This document shows positions 35,348-43,793 of a DNA stretch of 64,000 nt, one piece after another (positions within the stretch are counted from its first letter, which is position 1; every line of letters begins with the position of its first letter). The position numbers and the translations under genes are program-made. The stretch spans positions 186,001 to 250,000 of the forward strand of contig NZ_QMFY01000009.1 in assembly GCF_003286915.1 (NCBI RefSeq), written 5' to 3'. The DNA comes from Pseudochryseolinea flava. GTDB taxonomy: Bacteria > Bacteroidota > Bacteroidia > Cytophagales > Cyclobacteriaceae. The notes beneath the pieces are model-generated. The model was not told the origin of the DNA and did not search any database. It was given only the letters and a program-made list of their open reading frames with translations.

Positions 35348-35734
35348 ATGAATCTGCCACAAGGACATCAAACAGTTATGCCTTATCTGATCATGGATAG
35401 CGCTGAAGAGTTTATAGACTTCGTCAAAGATGTTTTCAGTGCCATTGAGAAAATGCGCGTACCTTCTCCCGAAGGTGGCATCATGCATGCCGAAATTATG
35501 ATCGGCACATCAACGTTGATGTTTGCAGGCGCAACAACCCAGTTCGAACCAGACACAGCAAATTTGTTTGTGTATGTAACAGATGTTGATTCAACGTATC
35601 ACCGCGCGCTAAAAGCAGGATCAATCTCCATCAGGGCGCCACGCCAGGAAGATTACGGTTACAGCGCAGGTATCGAAGACCCGTTTGGAAACACCTGGTG
35701 GCTTACGGCGCCAGATACCAGTAAGAATGGATAG
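35348..35734 (+). CDS. VOC/glyoxalase-fold (PhnB-like) protein
   Basis: A 128-residue vicinal-oxygen-chelate protein related to PhnB: start HQTVMPYLIMDSAEEFIDFV, then GGIMHAEIMIGTSTLMFAGA and EDPFGNTWWLTAP near the C-terminus. These small proteins are dimers that may bind metal or small molecules; the reaction is not predictable. Possible control by the palindrome upstream. Confidence 0.87.
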   Translation: MNLPQGHQTVMPYLIMDSAEEFIDFVKDVFSAIEKMRVPSPEGGIMHAEIMIGTSTLMFAGATTQFEPDTANLFVYVTDVDSTYHRALKAGSISIRAPRQEDYGYSAGIEDPFGNTWWLTAPDTSKNG

Positions 35735-35760
35735 TCTCTGGGTCAGTAGTTTGACTTTCG

Positions 35761-36480
35761 CTAAAATGTGACTTCGAATGTTTTGGTTTGTCCCGAAGGA
35801 ACATTTATTGTTTTGCGTTCTTCGCTTACAACCCCATCTTTCTTCCTCGTAATAATTAGCTCCACAGGCTGGTCGCCGCCAACTGTCCACCGCTTATCCG
35901 ACGTGAAAAAACTTTGGTCGCCACCAGTGGTAAACGTATTCATGCCATCTAACCCCATGGTTGTCGATAAATTAATATTCATGTAATCGTCACCCTTGAT
36001 ATCTTGACGATTCGTGATCGTCACAACCGCATAGGCTAGTCGGGCAATCTGAAAGTCATAATAGAATACGCTGTCAGGCACAACATCCCACAGCGCAAAT
36101 GAACGGTCACCATTGCCGACGTGGAAGATTTTCTCATTCACATAGTAGATAAGCTCGTAATATCCTTCACGTCTTTCGTCTTCTCGTTGTGCAAACTGGA
36201 CGCTGAACGCACCATTGGTATTTGTTCTACTCTTGGCCTTGGCGCGAATTACACCACCACCCTCCATCGCGACATTTACCCATTGAATTTTTAAATCAAC
36301 ATTCGGAATAGCTTCCACACCGCCCGCTGTCGTTAGCCGCCCCTGAATAAGAATGCACTCGTTGCTACACCTTTGGCTGTTTAGATCATTCTGCTCGTCG
36401 ATACAACCTGAAAAAGCAAACCATGATCCGATCAGGATGAAGATTACAAGAAGGAATTTCAATTGTGTAACGCGTTTCAT
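35761..36480 (-). CDS. Lipoprotein with carboxypeptidase-regulatory-like domain
   Basis: A 239-residue lipoprotein: a long hydrophobic leader ends in FSGCIDEQ (Cys at residue 26). Residues 40-120 carry a beta-sandwich CNA-B/carboxypeptidase-regulatory-like domain (GRLTTAGGVEAIPNVDLKIQ, later TNTNGAFSVQFAQ). The C-terminal half is beta-rich without recognised family. Stands alone on the minus strand; function unknown. Confidence 0.65.
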   Translation of the reverse strand: MKRVTQLKFLLVIFILIGSWFAFSGCIDEQNDLNSQRCSNECILIQGRLTTAGGVEAIPNVDLKIQWVNVAMEGGGVIRAKAKSRTNTNGAFSVQFAQREDERREGYYELIYYVNEKIFHVGNGDRSFALWDVVPDSVFYYDFQIARLAYAVVTITNRQDIKGDDYMNINLSTTMGLDGMNTFTTGGDQSFFTSDKRWTVGGDQPVELIITRKKDGVVSEERKTINVPSGQTKTFEVTF

Positions 36481-36581
36481 GATGTTTTTTAGATAGACAC
36501 GGATGCGGTCTAAATGGTTGGTTTATGGTTGTATAATAACAGGCAAGCTAGGCAACTCACCGATTGTCCTAATTATAACCT

Positions 36582-36595
36582 TCTTCATGAAGAAT
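36582..36595. promoter_or_regulatory. Perfect 14-base palindrome before pepP
   Basis: TTCTTCATGAAGAA is fully self-complementary and lies 37 bases before the aminopeptidase start, in a divergent gap. Possible operator; no regulator is identified. Confidence 0.3.
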
Positions 36596-36632
36596 TCTTT
36601 TAAATTGCACCGGTTGAAATTAGACTTCTATC

Positions 36633-37928
36633 ATGAGATACAAAAGTATTAGTAAAGAACTCTTCGTTAACAATCGGAAGAATCTCCTTAAAACACTCAA
36701 GCCAAATTCAGTTGTTGTTGTCAATGCGAACGACATCATGCCGACGAATTCGGATGGCACCATGCGTTTTAAACAGAACAGTGATCTGTTCTATTTTACC
36801 GGTGTTGACCAGGAGGAAACAATTTTGGTGCTGTGCCCCGATTTTCCGGATAAGCGCTATCGCGAAATTCTTTTCCTTCGTGAAACGAGTGAATTGATTT
36901 CTATTTGGGAAGGTCACAAACTCACCAAAGAAGAAGCACGAAATCTTACCGGAATTGAAACTATACTTTGGACATCAGAATTCCCGAAGTGGTTTAATAC
37001 GATTATGCTTATGGGCGACACGGAGCATGTTTACCTGAATACGAATGATCACTACCGCGCGGAAACAGTGGTGGAAACACGAGAAGCCAGATTTATAAAA
37101 TGGTGTCAGGATAAATTTCCGCTGCATAAATATGAAAGACTTGCACCCATCATGCACCAGCTCAGAAGCGTGAAGTCTGCTGAAGAGATAAACCTGTTGC
37201 AAGAAGCTTGTGATATCACCGAGAAAGCTTTTAGACGTGTTCTTGGCTTCGTAAAGCCTGGTGTGATGGAGTATGAAATCGAAGCCGAGTATGCGCATGA
37301 ATTTTTGCGGTTGGGCTCTCGTGGATTTGCCTACACTCCAATTATTGCTTCGGGTGCCAATGCCTGCGTACTACATTATATTGAAAACGATCAACAGTGC
37401 ATGGATGGCGATCTGCTGTTGCTAGACGTCGGTGCTGAATATGCGAACTACAATGCTGATCTAACCCGCACCATTCCTGTTAGCGGAAAGTTTACAAAAC
37501 GTCAACGCGATGTGTATAACGCCGTGCTTCGTATAAAAAAAGCGGCAACAAAAATGCTAAAACCTGGTGAGCTTTATTATGAGTATCACAAGGAAGTACA
37601 AAAGATAACGGAAAGTGAATTGATAGGACTCAAGTTGTTTGATAAGAAGGATGTGAAGAATCAACCCAAAGACAAACCGTTGTTTTCAAAATATTTCATG
37701 CATGGCACTGGTCATCAGTTGGGACTTGATGTGCACGATGTCGGAAGTATGTATCACAAAATGAAAGCGGGCCAGGTGTGGACCGTTGAGCCGGGCATCT
37801 ATATTCGTGAAGAGCGTATCGGTATTCGAATCGAGAACAACGTGCTCATCCAACGTTCAGGCGTAAAAGACCTGATGAAAAATATTCCGGAAGAAGCAGA
37901 CGAAATAGAAGATTTAATGAACGCCTAA
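36633..37928 (+). CDS. Aminopeptidase P family protein
   Basis: A 431-residue M24 metallopeptidase that removes an N-terminal residue preceding proline. The N-terminal creatinase-like domain (about 1-165) is followed by the pita-bread catalytic domain: LLLDVGAEYANYNADLTRTI (Asp ligands), HGTGHQLGLDVHDVG (His ligand) and EPGIYIREERIGIRIEN (Glu ligands). All five metal-ligand motifs are visible, so it should be active. No leader. The next gene starts after the stop with only one base between. Confidence 0.92.
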   Translation: MRYKSISKELFVNNRKNLLKTLKPNSVVVVNANDIMPTNSDGTMRFKQNSDLFYFTGVDQEETILVLCPDFPDKRYREILFLRETSELISIWEGHKLTKEEARNLTGIETILWTSEFPKWFNTIMLMGDTEHVYLNTNDHYRAETVVETREARFIKWCQDKFPLHKYERLAPIMHQLRSVKSAEEINLLQEACDITEKAFRRVLGFVKPGVMEYEIEAEYAHEFLRLGSRGFAYTPIIASGANACVLHYIENDQQCMDGDLLLLDVGAEYANYNADLTRTIPVSGKFTKRQRDVYNAVLRIKKAATKMLKPGELYYEYHKEVQKITESELIGLKLFDKKDVKNQPKDKPLFSKYFMHGTGHQLGLDVHDVGSMYHKMKAGQVWTVEPGIYIREERIGIRIENNVLIQRSGVKDLMKNIPEEADEIEDLMNA

Positions 37929-37929
37929 C

Positions 37930-38727
37930 ATGTTATCAAAAATTTCCTTAGCGCTTTTAGTTGTTGCTTTACTTGATGCGCCTGCTTTCATGCCGCGTAT
38001 TTGGGTGAATGCATCTCAGTATCGCGTAAAGCCCAACGAGAAGGTTACATTCAATGTAATCCATCGCGAGAAATTGACTGACGTGCCCCATGGTATAACC
38101 CGATCAACCTTTGTGAAAGCAGCGGTTCAATCGGTCCAGGGCAATACAGATTTGCTTCCGCTTTTGGCGCCAGCGGAAAAAGATAATTTTGAAGTGTCGT
38201 TTCAAAAAGAAGGAACGTTTGCTGTAATGATGAGAGCAAATCCCTCGCTTCTCACACTTTCCGCGGATAGCATAAATGCCTATGTGAAAGAGTTTGATTT
38301 GGAAGATGTTGCTTATGGCAGGTCAACTAAAAACCTTTTGGATAAAGCTGCACGGGTAACGACTTCTTGGCATTCAACAGTGTTGCTACAAGTAGGCGCG
38401 GCTACGGACGATACATTTCAAAATTCTTCTGGTTATCCTTTGGAGATTGTTCCAGCGAAAAATCCTTACGATATGAAAGTCGGAGAGAAGATGAAGTTCA
38501 CGATACTGTGGAATGGTCAACCGCTTTTCGGAGCAAGGGTAATTGTTCGCGTGACCGCCGATAACAACACCGGCGTGCAACATATTTACTCAGGCAAAGA
38601 TGGTGTTATTGAAGCGCCGTTGGGGAGCGAAGGAACTTGGGTTGTGATGGTATCCAAAATGATTGCGTCGAGAAATGCCGAAGCGGATTGGCAATCGTAT
38701 TTAGCAAGTTTGAGTTTCGGACATTAA
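37930..38727 (+). CDS. DUF4198 protein
   Basis: A 265-residue protein with an N-terminal hydrophobic leader (1-20). It matches DUF4198, a periplasmic beta-sandwich family often linked to metal (nickel/cobalt/copper) handling: FMPRIWVNASQYRVKPNEKV at the start and YPLEIVPAKNPYDMKVGEKM near 175. The family's usual metal context is absent here, so I make no substrate claim. Starts one base after the aminopeptidase stop. Confidence 0.8.
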   Translation: MLSKISLALLVVALLDAPAFMPRIWVNASQYRVKPNEKVTFNVIHREKLTDVPHGITRSTFVKAAVQSVQGNTDLLPLLAPAEKDNFEVSFQKEGTFAVMMRANPSLLTLSADSINAYVKEFDLEDVAYGRSTKNLLDKAARVTTSWHSTVLLQVGAATDDTFQNSSGYPLEIVPAKNPYDMKVGEKMKFTILWNGQPLFGARVIVRVTADNNTGVQHIYSGKDGVIEAPLGSEGTWVVMVSKMIASRNAEADWQSYLASLSFGH

Positions 38728-38756
38728 AAAGATAATTGCGAGGTATTATTAAAGAT

Positions 38757-39170
38757 ATGCTGTACTCCGACAAAGCTCCCGATCCTGTAGGTCTTTATCC
38801 ACACGCACGCCGAGTGGGTAATTTACTTTTTCTCTCTGGCGTTGGCCCGCGTAAAAAAGGATCGAAAGATATTCCTGGCGTAACGCTCGACAATCACGGC
38901 AACATCATCGCCTACGACATTGAACAACAGTGTCATGCTGTATTTGAAAATGTGCGTTTTATTCTTGAAGCCTCGGGGGCACGTTGGGAGAATCTAGTGG
39001 ACGTAACCGTTTACCTCACCAACATGAAAGCTGACTTCGCAACATTCAATAAAATTTATGCAACCTACTTCAAAGAAAATCAACCCTGTAGAACAACGGT
39101 GGAAGTGAATGCACTGCCGACACCAATCGCGATTGAATTAAAATGTATTGCAGCGTTCGAGGACAAATAA
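38757..39170 (+). CDS. RidA family protein
   Basis: A 137-residue trimeric Rid/YjgF-type protein. Signatures: GNLLFLSGVGPRKKGSKDIP, a middle HAVFENVRFILEASGARWEN, and CRTTVEVNALPTPIAIELKC including the conserved Arg and a Glu near the C-terminus. Many family members hydrolyse reactive enamine/imine intermediates; this subgroup resembles 2-aminomuconate deaminase-like proteins, so the exact reaction is open. I prefer the ATG at 38757 to a TTG seven codons upstream. Confidence 0.9.
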   Translation: MLYSDKAPDPVGLYPHARRVGNLLFLSGVGPRKKGSKDIPGVTLDNHGNIIAYDIEQQCHAVFENVRFILEASGARWENLVDVTVYLTNMKADFATFNKIYATYFKENQPCRTTVEVNALPTPIAIELKCIAAFEDK

Positions 39171-39197
39171 AAAAGCACCTCGTGATAAAGGTGCTTT
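39166..39197. terminator. Convergent terminator between ridA-like and iscA-like genes
   Basis: AAAGCACCT (39172-39180) and AGGTGCTTT (39189-39197) form a 9-base stem. On the minus strand a T-run follows, terminating the IscA-type gene; on the plus strand it is T-poor. Confidence 0.75.
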
Positions 39198-39219
39198 CGA
39201 TTGTATCTTCCAATGAATA

Positions 39220-39546
39220 CTATACTGAAAAACTTTCACCGCATCCGCAAGTACGGCTTGCATTAGGGTTGATGAATTGAAATCCTTTTCCATTCAATCC
39301 ATCTGTAAAGTCTAACGTGGTGCCGAGTAAGTATAACAAGCTCTTTTTGTCAACGAGGATTTTGATCCCTTTATCTTCAAATACTTGATCGGCAGGATTT
39401 ATCTTGTCGTCGAAACCAAGGTCATACATCAAACCAGAACATCCACCACCTTTAACCGATACGCGAATGTTATGCTCATTGGTTTTTCCTTCTTCAACTC
39501 TCAAGGCCGTTAACCTTTCCTTAGCCTTATCTGTAACCGTAATCAT
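39220..39546 (-). CDS. IscA/SufA-type iron-sulfur assembly protein
   Basis: A 108-residue A-type carrier that delivers iron-sulfur clusters to apoproteins. The three conserved cysteines are visible: Cys36 in GGGCSGLMYDLGF and Cys100/Cys102 in SRTCGCGESFSV. Length and motif agree with IscA, SufA and ErpA; which of these is not decidable from the sequence. No other suf or isc genes are in this window. Confidence 0.94.
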   Translation of the reverse strand: MITVTDKAKERLTALRVEEGKTNEHNIRVSVKGGGCSGLMYDLGFDDKINPADQVFEDKGIKILVDKKSLLYLLGTTLDFTDGLNGKGFQFINPNASRTCGCGESFSV

Positions 39547-39593
39547 TGTATAATTCTTTAAATGTCTATCTAATCCTTTAACACTCGAACACC

Positions 39594-40010
39594 TTACGAC
39601 ACTGGATTCAGCACCACGCTAAACACGGTGATCGTATTCATATCTCTGCCGTAATAAAGTTTCTGCAATGCATCCATAATATTTCCCGCGCGGAAGTATG
39701 ATGTATTTAACTCTGCATCGCCGCCTTTCACGACCCACTGAATGGTGTAAGAGTTTTCTTTCTCCTTATAGTTCTGCACGTAACGAAGCATCTTGTTTAG
39801 CGATTCCACTTTGTCACTTCCGGTTTCGCTGTGAAATAGAAATGCTTGGTTGTGACGTGGATTGATCGTGATCAAATCAAGCTTTACCTTGCCATCAATC
39901 GTGGTGTACTCGAATACTAAATCTGCAGTTCGTAAGCCGAGATAATCCTTAATCTCCTGCTGAATGCGGGCAGCTTCTACATGCATATCGCTGGTGGTTT
40001 CGAGTATCAT
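39594..40010 (-). CDS. Conserved hypothetical protein
   Basis: A 138-residue protein with no leader or membrane helix. The middle holds alternating beta-strand character (DGKVKLDLITINPRHNQAFL). No family is recognised. Start set at the ATG at 40010 (MILETTSDMHVEAA); a longer reading would open with TTG right beside the divergent epimerase start. Possible promoter box TACCTTTA (40071-40078, minus strand). Confidence 0.7.
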   Translation of the reverse strand: MILETTSDMHVEAARIQQEIKDYLGLRTADLVFEYTTIDGKVKLDLITINPRHNQAFLFHSETGSDKVESLNKMLRYVQNYKEKENSYTIQWVVKGGDAELNTSYFRAGNIMDALQKLYYGRDMNTITVFSVVLNPVS

Positions 40011-40084
40011 CTTTCTAATATTCAGTTGACTAAACTTCCGATTTTGGCGAAAAGTTTCTTCTTTGGATTGTAAAGGTAACAAAT

Positions 40085-40501
40085 ATGGAAAAACTTGAAC
40101 ATATCGGTATTGCAGTCAAAAATCTGGACCAGGCAAATGCGCTTTTTGCTAAACTTTTGGGAAGAAATCATTACAAAATAGAGGAGGTTGTCTCTGAAGG
40201 GGTTAGGACCTCATTTTTTGATCTTTCGGGTGTAAAAATCGAACTTTTGGAGGCAACGCGTGCGGATTCTCCGATTGCGAAATTTATCGATAAACGTGGG
40301 GAGGGAATTCATCACCTTGCCTTTGAGGTGAACGACATCGCTCAGGAAATTCAAAATTATCGAGATAAGGGTTTTGAATTGATCAACCCAGAGCCGAAAA
40401 TGGGGGCAGACAATAAAAAGATATGTTTTTTACACCCTAAATCGACACAGGGTGTATTGGTTGAACTGTGCGAAGAAATTAAGGACGCTGCATCTCACTA
40501 G
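40085..40501 (+). CDS. mce: Methylmalonyl-CoA epimerase
   Basis: A 138-residue VOC-fold metal enzyme that interconverts the R and S forms of methylmalonyl-CoA between propionyl-CoA carboxylase and the B12 mutase. Start LEHIGIAVKNLDQANALFAK, metal ligands His6, GIHHLAFEV and the C-terminal Glu in GVLVELCEE match the family. Length is standard. A small lipoprotein gene on the opposite strand overlaps its last 23 bases. Confidence 0.93.
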   Translation: MEKLEHIGIAVKNLDQANALFAKLLGRNHYKIEEVVSEGVRTSFFDLSGVKIELLEATRADSPIAKFIDKRGEGIHHLAFEVNDIAQEIQNYRDKGFELINPEPKMGADNKKICFLHPKSTQGVLVELCEEIKDAASH

Positions 40502-40640
40502 CGCGCTTCCCGCCGTACTGGATGTCGTTGTAGTACTTCTGCTTCTTCTTACCCGCTTTTGTCTTGTAATATGGCTTTTGACCACAGGCGCTGATCAGGA
40601 AAGCAAAAATCACCATCACGATTACAGCTGTCTTCTTCAT
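40479..40640 (-). CDS. 53-residue lipoprotein
   Basis: A very small gene: ATG at 40640, 53 codons and a TAA. The peptide begins MKKTAVIVMVIFAF and has the lipobox LISAC (Cys at residue 19), so it should be lipid-modified and exported. The mature part is only about 35 residues, Lys- and Tyr-rich (KPYYKTKAGKKKQKYY), then acidic/polar. Its 3' end overlaps the mce stop by 23 bases on the other strand. The reading frame, leader and lipobox together make a real gene likely. Function unknown. Confidence 0.7.
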   Translation of the reverse strand: MKKTAVIVMVIFAFLISACGQKPYYKTKAGKKKQKYYNDIQYGGKRASEMQRP

Positions 40641-40711
40641 CTTCTTGGTTGTTTGTCGTTCAAAATTATAGCGAACTTATCAAGTAAACCACTCAGTTTC
40701 ATACAGAATCT

Positions 40712-40719
40712 TACTTTTG
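40712..40719 (+). promoter_or_regulatory. thiL -7 promoter box with leader
   Basis: TACTTTTG is an exact TAnnTTTG match and continues CAGG, like rpsT and lepA. The leader to the thiL ATG contains a 6-base-stem hairpin (GCCCCT 40731-40736, AGGGGC 40748-40753) and a 13-codon open frame from ATG 40724 to TGA 40763, ending 2 bases before the thiL start. Confidence 0.55.
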
Positions 40720-40767
40720 CAGGATGAAACGCCCCTTCACACGCTGGAGGGGCCACAAAAACTGAAT

Positions 40768-41802
40768 ATGAGTGAAAATAGAGCAGAGATCAGTCAACTT
40801 GGTGAGTTTGGATTGATCGATCGCATTAGCGGCAACGTTGCCCTTACACAAGCATCAACACTAAAAGGCATTGGCGACGACGCCGCGGTAATCGATATCG
40901 GCCATGAAGCCCTCCTCGTGTCTACCGATATGCTCGTGGAAGGAATTCATTTTGACCTCGCATACATGCCACTCCAACACCTCGGTTATAAGTCTGTCGC
41001 CGTGAACGTGTCTGATATCGCAGCCATGAATGGCAAAGCGGAACAAATCACGGTGAGCATCGCACTCAGTAGTCGGTTTTCACTCCAAGCAGTTGATGCA
41101 TTGTATGAAGGTATTCGCGCAGCCTGTGCAAATTATAACATCGACCTTGTTGGTGGCGACACAACGTCATCAACATCTGGATTGATCATATCCATTACCG
41201 TACTTGGACGCGCGCAGAAAAATAGGATCACCTATCGTAGTGGCGCTAAAGCCAATGATATTATCTGCGTAACGGGCGACCTAGGCGCCGCTTTTATCGG
41301 CTTACAAATTCTGGAACGTGAGAAAGAAGTTTTTCTAACGGATCCAAACATGCAACCTGATCTGGAAAACTTTGAATACCTCGTAGGGCGTCAACTACGC
41401 CCTGAGGCTAGAACAAATATCGTCTATGATCTGGCAGAACTTGGTGTTCAGCCTACATCCATGATTGATGTATCGGATGGACTTGCATCGGAGTTGCTAC
41501 ACCTGGCAAAAAATTCGAAAGTGGGCGTGCGTTTATTTGAAGACAAAGTGCCCGTTGATCAATTGACATACAACACGGCAGTAGAATTCAATATCGATCC
41601 AATTACCTGCGCGTTAAATGGCGGTGAAGACTATGAACTGCTCTTTACGATCTCTCAAGAAGATCACGAAAAATTAAAGAACCACCCAGACATTCATTTG
41701 ATTGGCTACATGCACGATAAAATAGATCAAAACATCATGATCACCAAGCAAGGAAATGTTGTGCCGATCACAGCGCAGGGATGGAATCATTTTCGGTCGT
41801 AA
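40768..41802 (+). CDS. thiL: Thiamine-monophosphate kinase
   Basis: A 344-residue PurM-fold enzyme that phosphorylates thiamine monophosphate to the cofactor thiamine diphosphate. GIGDDAAVIDIG at about 36-47 binds Mg-ATP, followed by LLVSTDMLVEGIHFDL, VNVSDIAAMNGKA, and LVGGDTTSSTSGLIIS. The C-terminal MIDVSDGLASELLHLAKNS and NGGEDYELLFT complete the signature. Start taken at the ATG at 40768 (MSENRAEISQLGEFG); an earlier open start lies upstream of the promoter box. Confidence 0.95.
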   Translation: MSENRAEISQLGEFGLIDRISGNVALTQASTLKGIGDDAAVIDIGHEALLVSTDMLVEGIHFDLAYMPLQHLGYKSVAVNVSDIAAMNGKAEQITVSIALSSRFSLQAVDALYEGIRAACANYNIDLVGGDTTSSTSGLIISITVLGRAQKNRITYRSGAKANDIICVTGDLGAAFIGLQILEREKEVFLTDPNMQPDLENFEYLVGRQLRPEARTNIVYDLAELGVQPTSMIDVSDGLASELLHLAKNSKVGVRLFEDKVPVDQLTYNTAVEFNIDPITCALNGGEDYELLFTISQEDHEKLKNHPDIHLIGYMHDKIDQNIMITKQGNVVPITAQGWNHFRS

Positions 41803-42157
41803 ATTCTTAATGTTTCCTGTTATCTGTTGCCGGTTGCTAGTTTTTTTTCATTATTAAACTGGCAGCCGGAAATCGATTCTCCAGTCATCCTGGCTTGATC
41901 CTCTAGAGAAGCTATAGATGTTCGCTCATTTTCTCCAGATGTTCTCCCTACGCGTCCAGTACTAGAGAGCTGCGAGCTTCGAGCTACGAGTTGCGAGAAA
42001 TGCGTTAGACGTCAGGAAAGTTGCGAGCTACGAGAAAAATGGGGTAGACGTCAGAATCCTAGATATCGCATAACAATACCTGAAAAACGTATTCAACACC
42101 AACACATCAACACATTTCTTGAACACTCGAACACCTGAACACTTGAACACCCTGAGG
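41803..42157. repeat. Non-coding gap rich in simple repeats
   Basis: A 355-base convergent gap without a gene. It holds (a) a 14-base hairpin, CCGGTTGCTAGTTT at 41830-41843 with AAACTGGCAGCCGG at 41856-41869 (two G-U pairs); (b) runs of GCGAG-type words at about 41970-42030, with the phrase TAGACGTCAG repeated near 42006 and 42049; (c) four copies of an 8-base GAACAC unit at about 42118-42150. These look like the same class of intergenic simple repeats found in other gaps. Confidence 0.65.
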
Positions 42158-42535
42158 TTAATCTTCTGGATACGGAATAAATACAAAGTTGGTAAACTGT
42201 TCGTCGATTACGAATAGACAGCAAAACTCATCAGGATCTTTGTATGCTGCTTCAAAGTCTTCTTTTTTATCGGCAGTCACCAATCCGCGTTGGAGAAATT
42301 CATCGAGAAACGAGGCAAAGTAATTCCATGCAGTGCCGTTCATCTTTTGATCTAGCAACAGTTGTCCAACCGGCTGTGCTTCTTTGCAGATCGCGAAGAT
42401 TGGAAAATCAAACCCTGCCGTTCTAATCTGGTAACTGGCTTCTTTTAACGTGTCGGACACACGGACAAAATCTTGCGATATCGTTCCTAAATACTTGCCA
42501 CTTAACTCCGGGTCGTTCTGCATATTTATAGACAT
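42158..42535 (-). CDS. Conserved hypothetical protein
   Basis: A 125-residue soluble protein with no leader. It contains LKEASYQIRTAGFDFPIFAI, WNYFASFLDEFLQRGLV, and ends FVFIPYPED. I recognise no family, though such short proteins are conserved in Bacteroidota. Two candidate starts, at 42535 and 42523 (MQNDPEL), cannot be separated by eye. The 184-base gap to the next gene (42536-42719) holds nothing I recognise. Confidence 0.65.
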   Translation of the reverse strand: MSINMQNDPELSGKYLGTISQDFVRVSDTLKEASYQIRTAGFDFPIFAICKEAQPVGQLLLDQKMNGTAWNYFASFLDEFLQRGLVTADKKEDFEAAYKDPDEFCCLFVIDEQFTNFVFIPYPED

Positions 42536-42719
42536 TCAAAAAGTCGATGCAAGTTAAGATTTTTTTAGTTTGACTTTGACCGCTAAGAATGAAGTTATCT
42601 CAATCTTCAAATTCGTACTCTGGCTAGGAACGCAGGCAAAGATTTTACTCAGCTAACGAAGGTTGAGTGAAGACGAACAAGAGTCGTTCGGTAAAAGTAT
42701 CTCAAACTCGAACTATTCT

Positions 42720-43298
42720 TTAAAGCATCTGATCGACATGGGCTTTTAGCAGCGGGAGGAATTCTTTGAATTCTTTTTTAAACGCCTGATAGTGCTCGCG
42801 TAAATCGTTCACCGCTTCATCCATTCGTGAATTGTATTTCGTTCGTCGCGCCATACCGGTGAGCGCGCGTTGTATACCTTCAAGCCCGGCGTAATTCACG
42901 AGCCAATTACCGCGGATCATGTAGGGCAACATATGTTTTACATTTTCGGGCAGAATGCTGTCAAAAGATGAAATGGTGTTGTACGACTCCTCAGCGAACA
43001 ACGTGAGTGGTTGAGGATGAAATTTTTCCCAGTTGGCAGCGAGGTAATGGTCATAGAAAACGTCCACGATAACGGATGAATAGTGTCGATAAACGGGACG
43101 TAAACGCTGTTTACTTTCACTTACAACGGGATGGGTATCGGTATACAGATCGATCGCACGATGGATCTCGATGCCGCGCGCGATGTCACGCTCGTAGTGA
43201 TCATACACATGGCGGCCTTTTACAAAATCACCAATGAAATTGCCAACCAGAATTTTAGAATTATTTCCCGATAAGTATAGATGTGCAAGAAAATTCAT
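42720..43298 (-). CDS. acpH: Acyl carrier protein phosphodiesterase
   Basis: A 192-residue protein of the AcpH/DUF479 family, which removes the phosphopantetheine arm from acyl carrier protein. Opening MNFLAHLYLSGNNSKILVGN, then GNFIGDFVKG and YERDIARGIEIHRAIDLYTD carry the HD-like conserved His and Asp residues. C-terminal NYAGLEGIQRALTGMARRT matches too. Length as in E. coli (193). Confidence 0.92.
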   Translation of the reverse strand: MNFLAHLYLSGNNSKILVGNFIGDFVKGRHVYDHYERDIARGIEIHRAIDLYTDTHPVVSESKQRLRPVYRHYSSVIVDVFYDHYLAANWEKFHPQPLTLFAEESYNTISSFDSILPENVKHMLPYMIRGNWLVNYAGLEGIQRALTGMARRTKYNSRMDEAVNDLREHYQAFKKEFKEFLPLLKAHVDQML

Positions 43299-43386
43299 TG
43301 CGAATAAAGTTATTGGTAATTTGTCATTTACTTGTTAGGTTAACAGCTCAATGTTGTGTTAGAAATCATTATTTTAAATAATTGTC

Positions 43387-43788
43387 ATGTCTGCACTTGC
43401 TCAAATGAAACTTCTGATCAACCTCGCGCAAATCGACGGGAAGGTGGCAGATCGTGAACGTAATTACATCATCAATATTGGCCGGGCAAATAATATCTAT
43501 CCAGATGAAGTAATACCGATGTTTGACCAACGTCACAGCCTTATCGTTCCTGATAACTTGAACGTCGACCAGAAATTCTCCTACATCTTTAGTTTGGTGC
43601 AGTTGATGAAAATTGACGAAAGAATGTATAAGGAAGAGATCATGTTCTGCTCAAAAATTGCAGCCACGCTCGGCTACGATCAGCAAGTGATGTTTGACCT
43701 GATGTTGCACGTAAAAAGCGCGGCCATGGCTCCCGATGAAATGGAGGCCCTCAAAGTACTCACTTTAAGATATCTTCGAGATAAATAA
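43387..43788 (+). CDS. TerB-like protein
   Basis: A 133-residue all-helical protein resembling the TerB/DjlA-N fold: [20 protein letters not shown] at the start, a further [20 protein letters not shown] helix and a metal-binding-type acidic residue in each. TerB family members bind metal and take part in stress responses; true tellurite resistance is not implied. It precedes the exported amidohydrolase by 5 bases, so it may belong to the same operon even though it is cytosolic. Confidence 0.75.
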   Translation: MSALAQMKLLINLAQIDGKVADRERNYIINIGRANNIYPDEVIPMFDQRHSLIVPDNLNVDQKFSYIFSLVQLMKIDERMYKEEIMFCSKIAATLGYDQQVMFDLMLHVKSAAMAPDEMEALKVLTLRYLRDK

Positions 43789-43793
43789 TATTT

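Noticed and set aside
40452-40727. 91-codon plus-strand frame after mce
   Set aside because: It overlaps the real mce end in another frame and the opposing lipoprotein; its Leu-rich composition is that of an antisense shadow.
43387-43788. TerB-like gene considered as a tellurite-resistance operon
   Set aside because: No terA, terC, terD or terZ homologue is nearby; only a TerB fold is visible.
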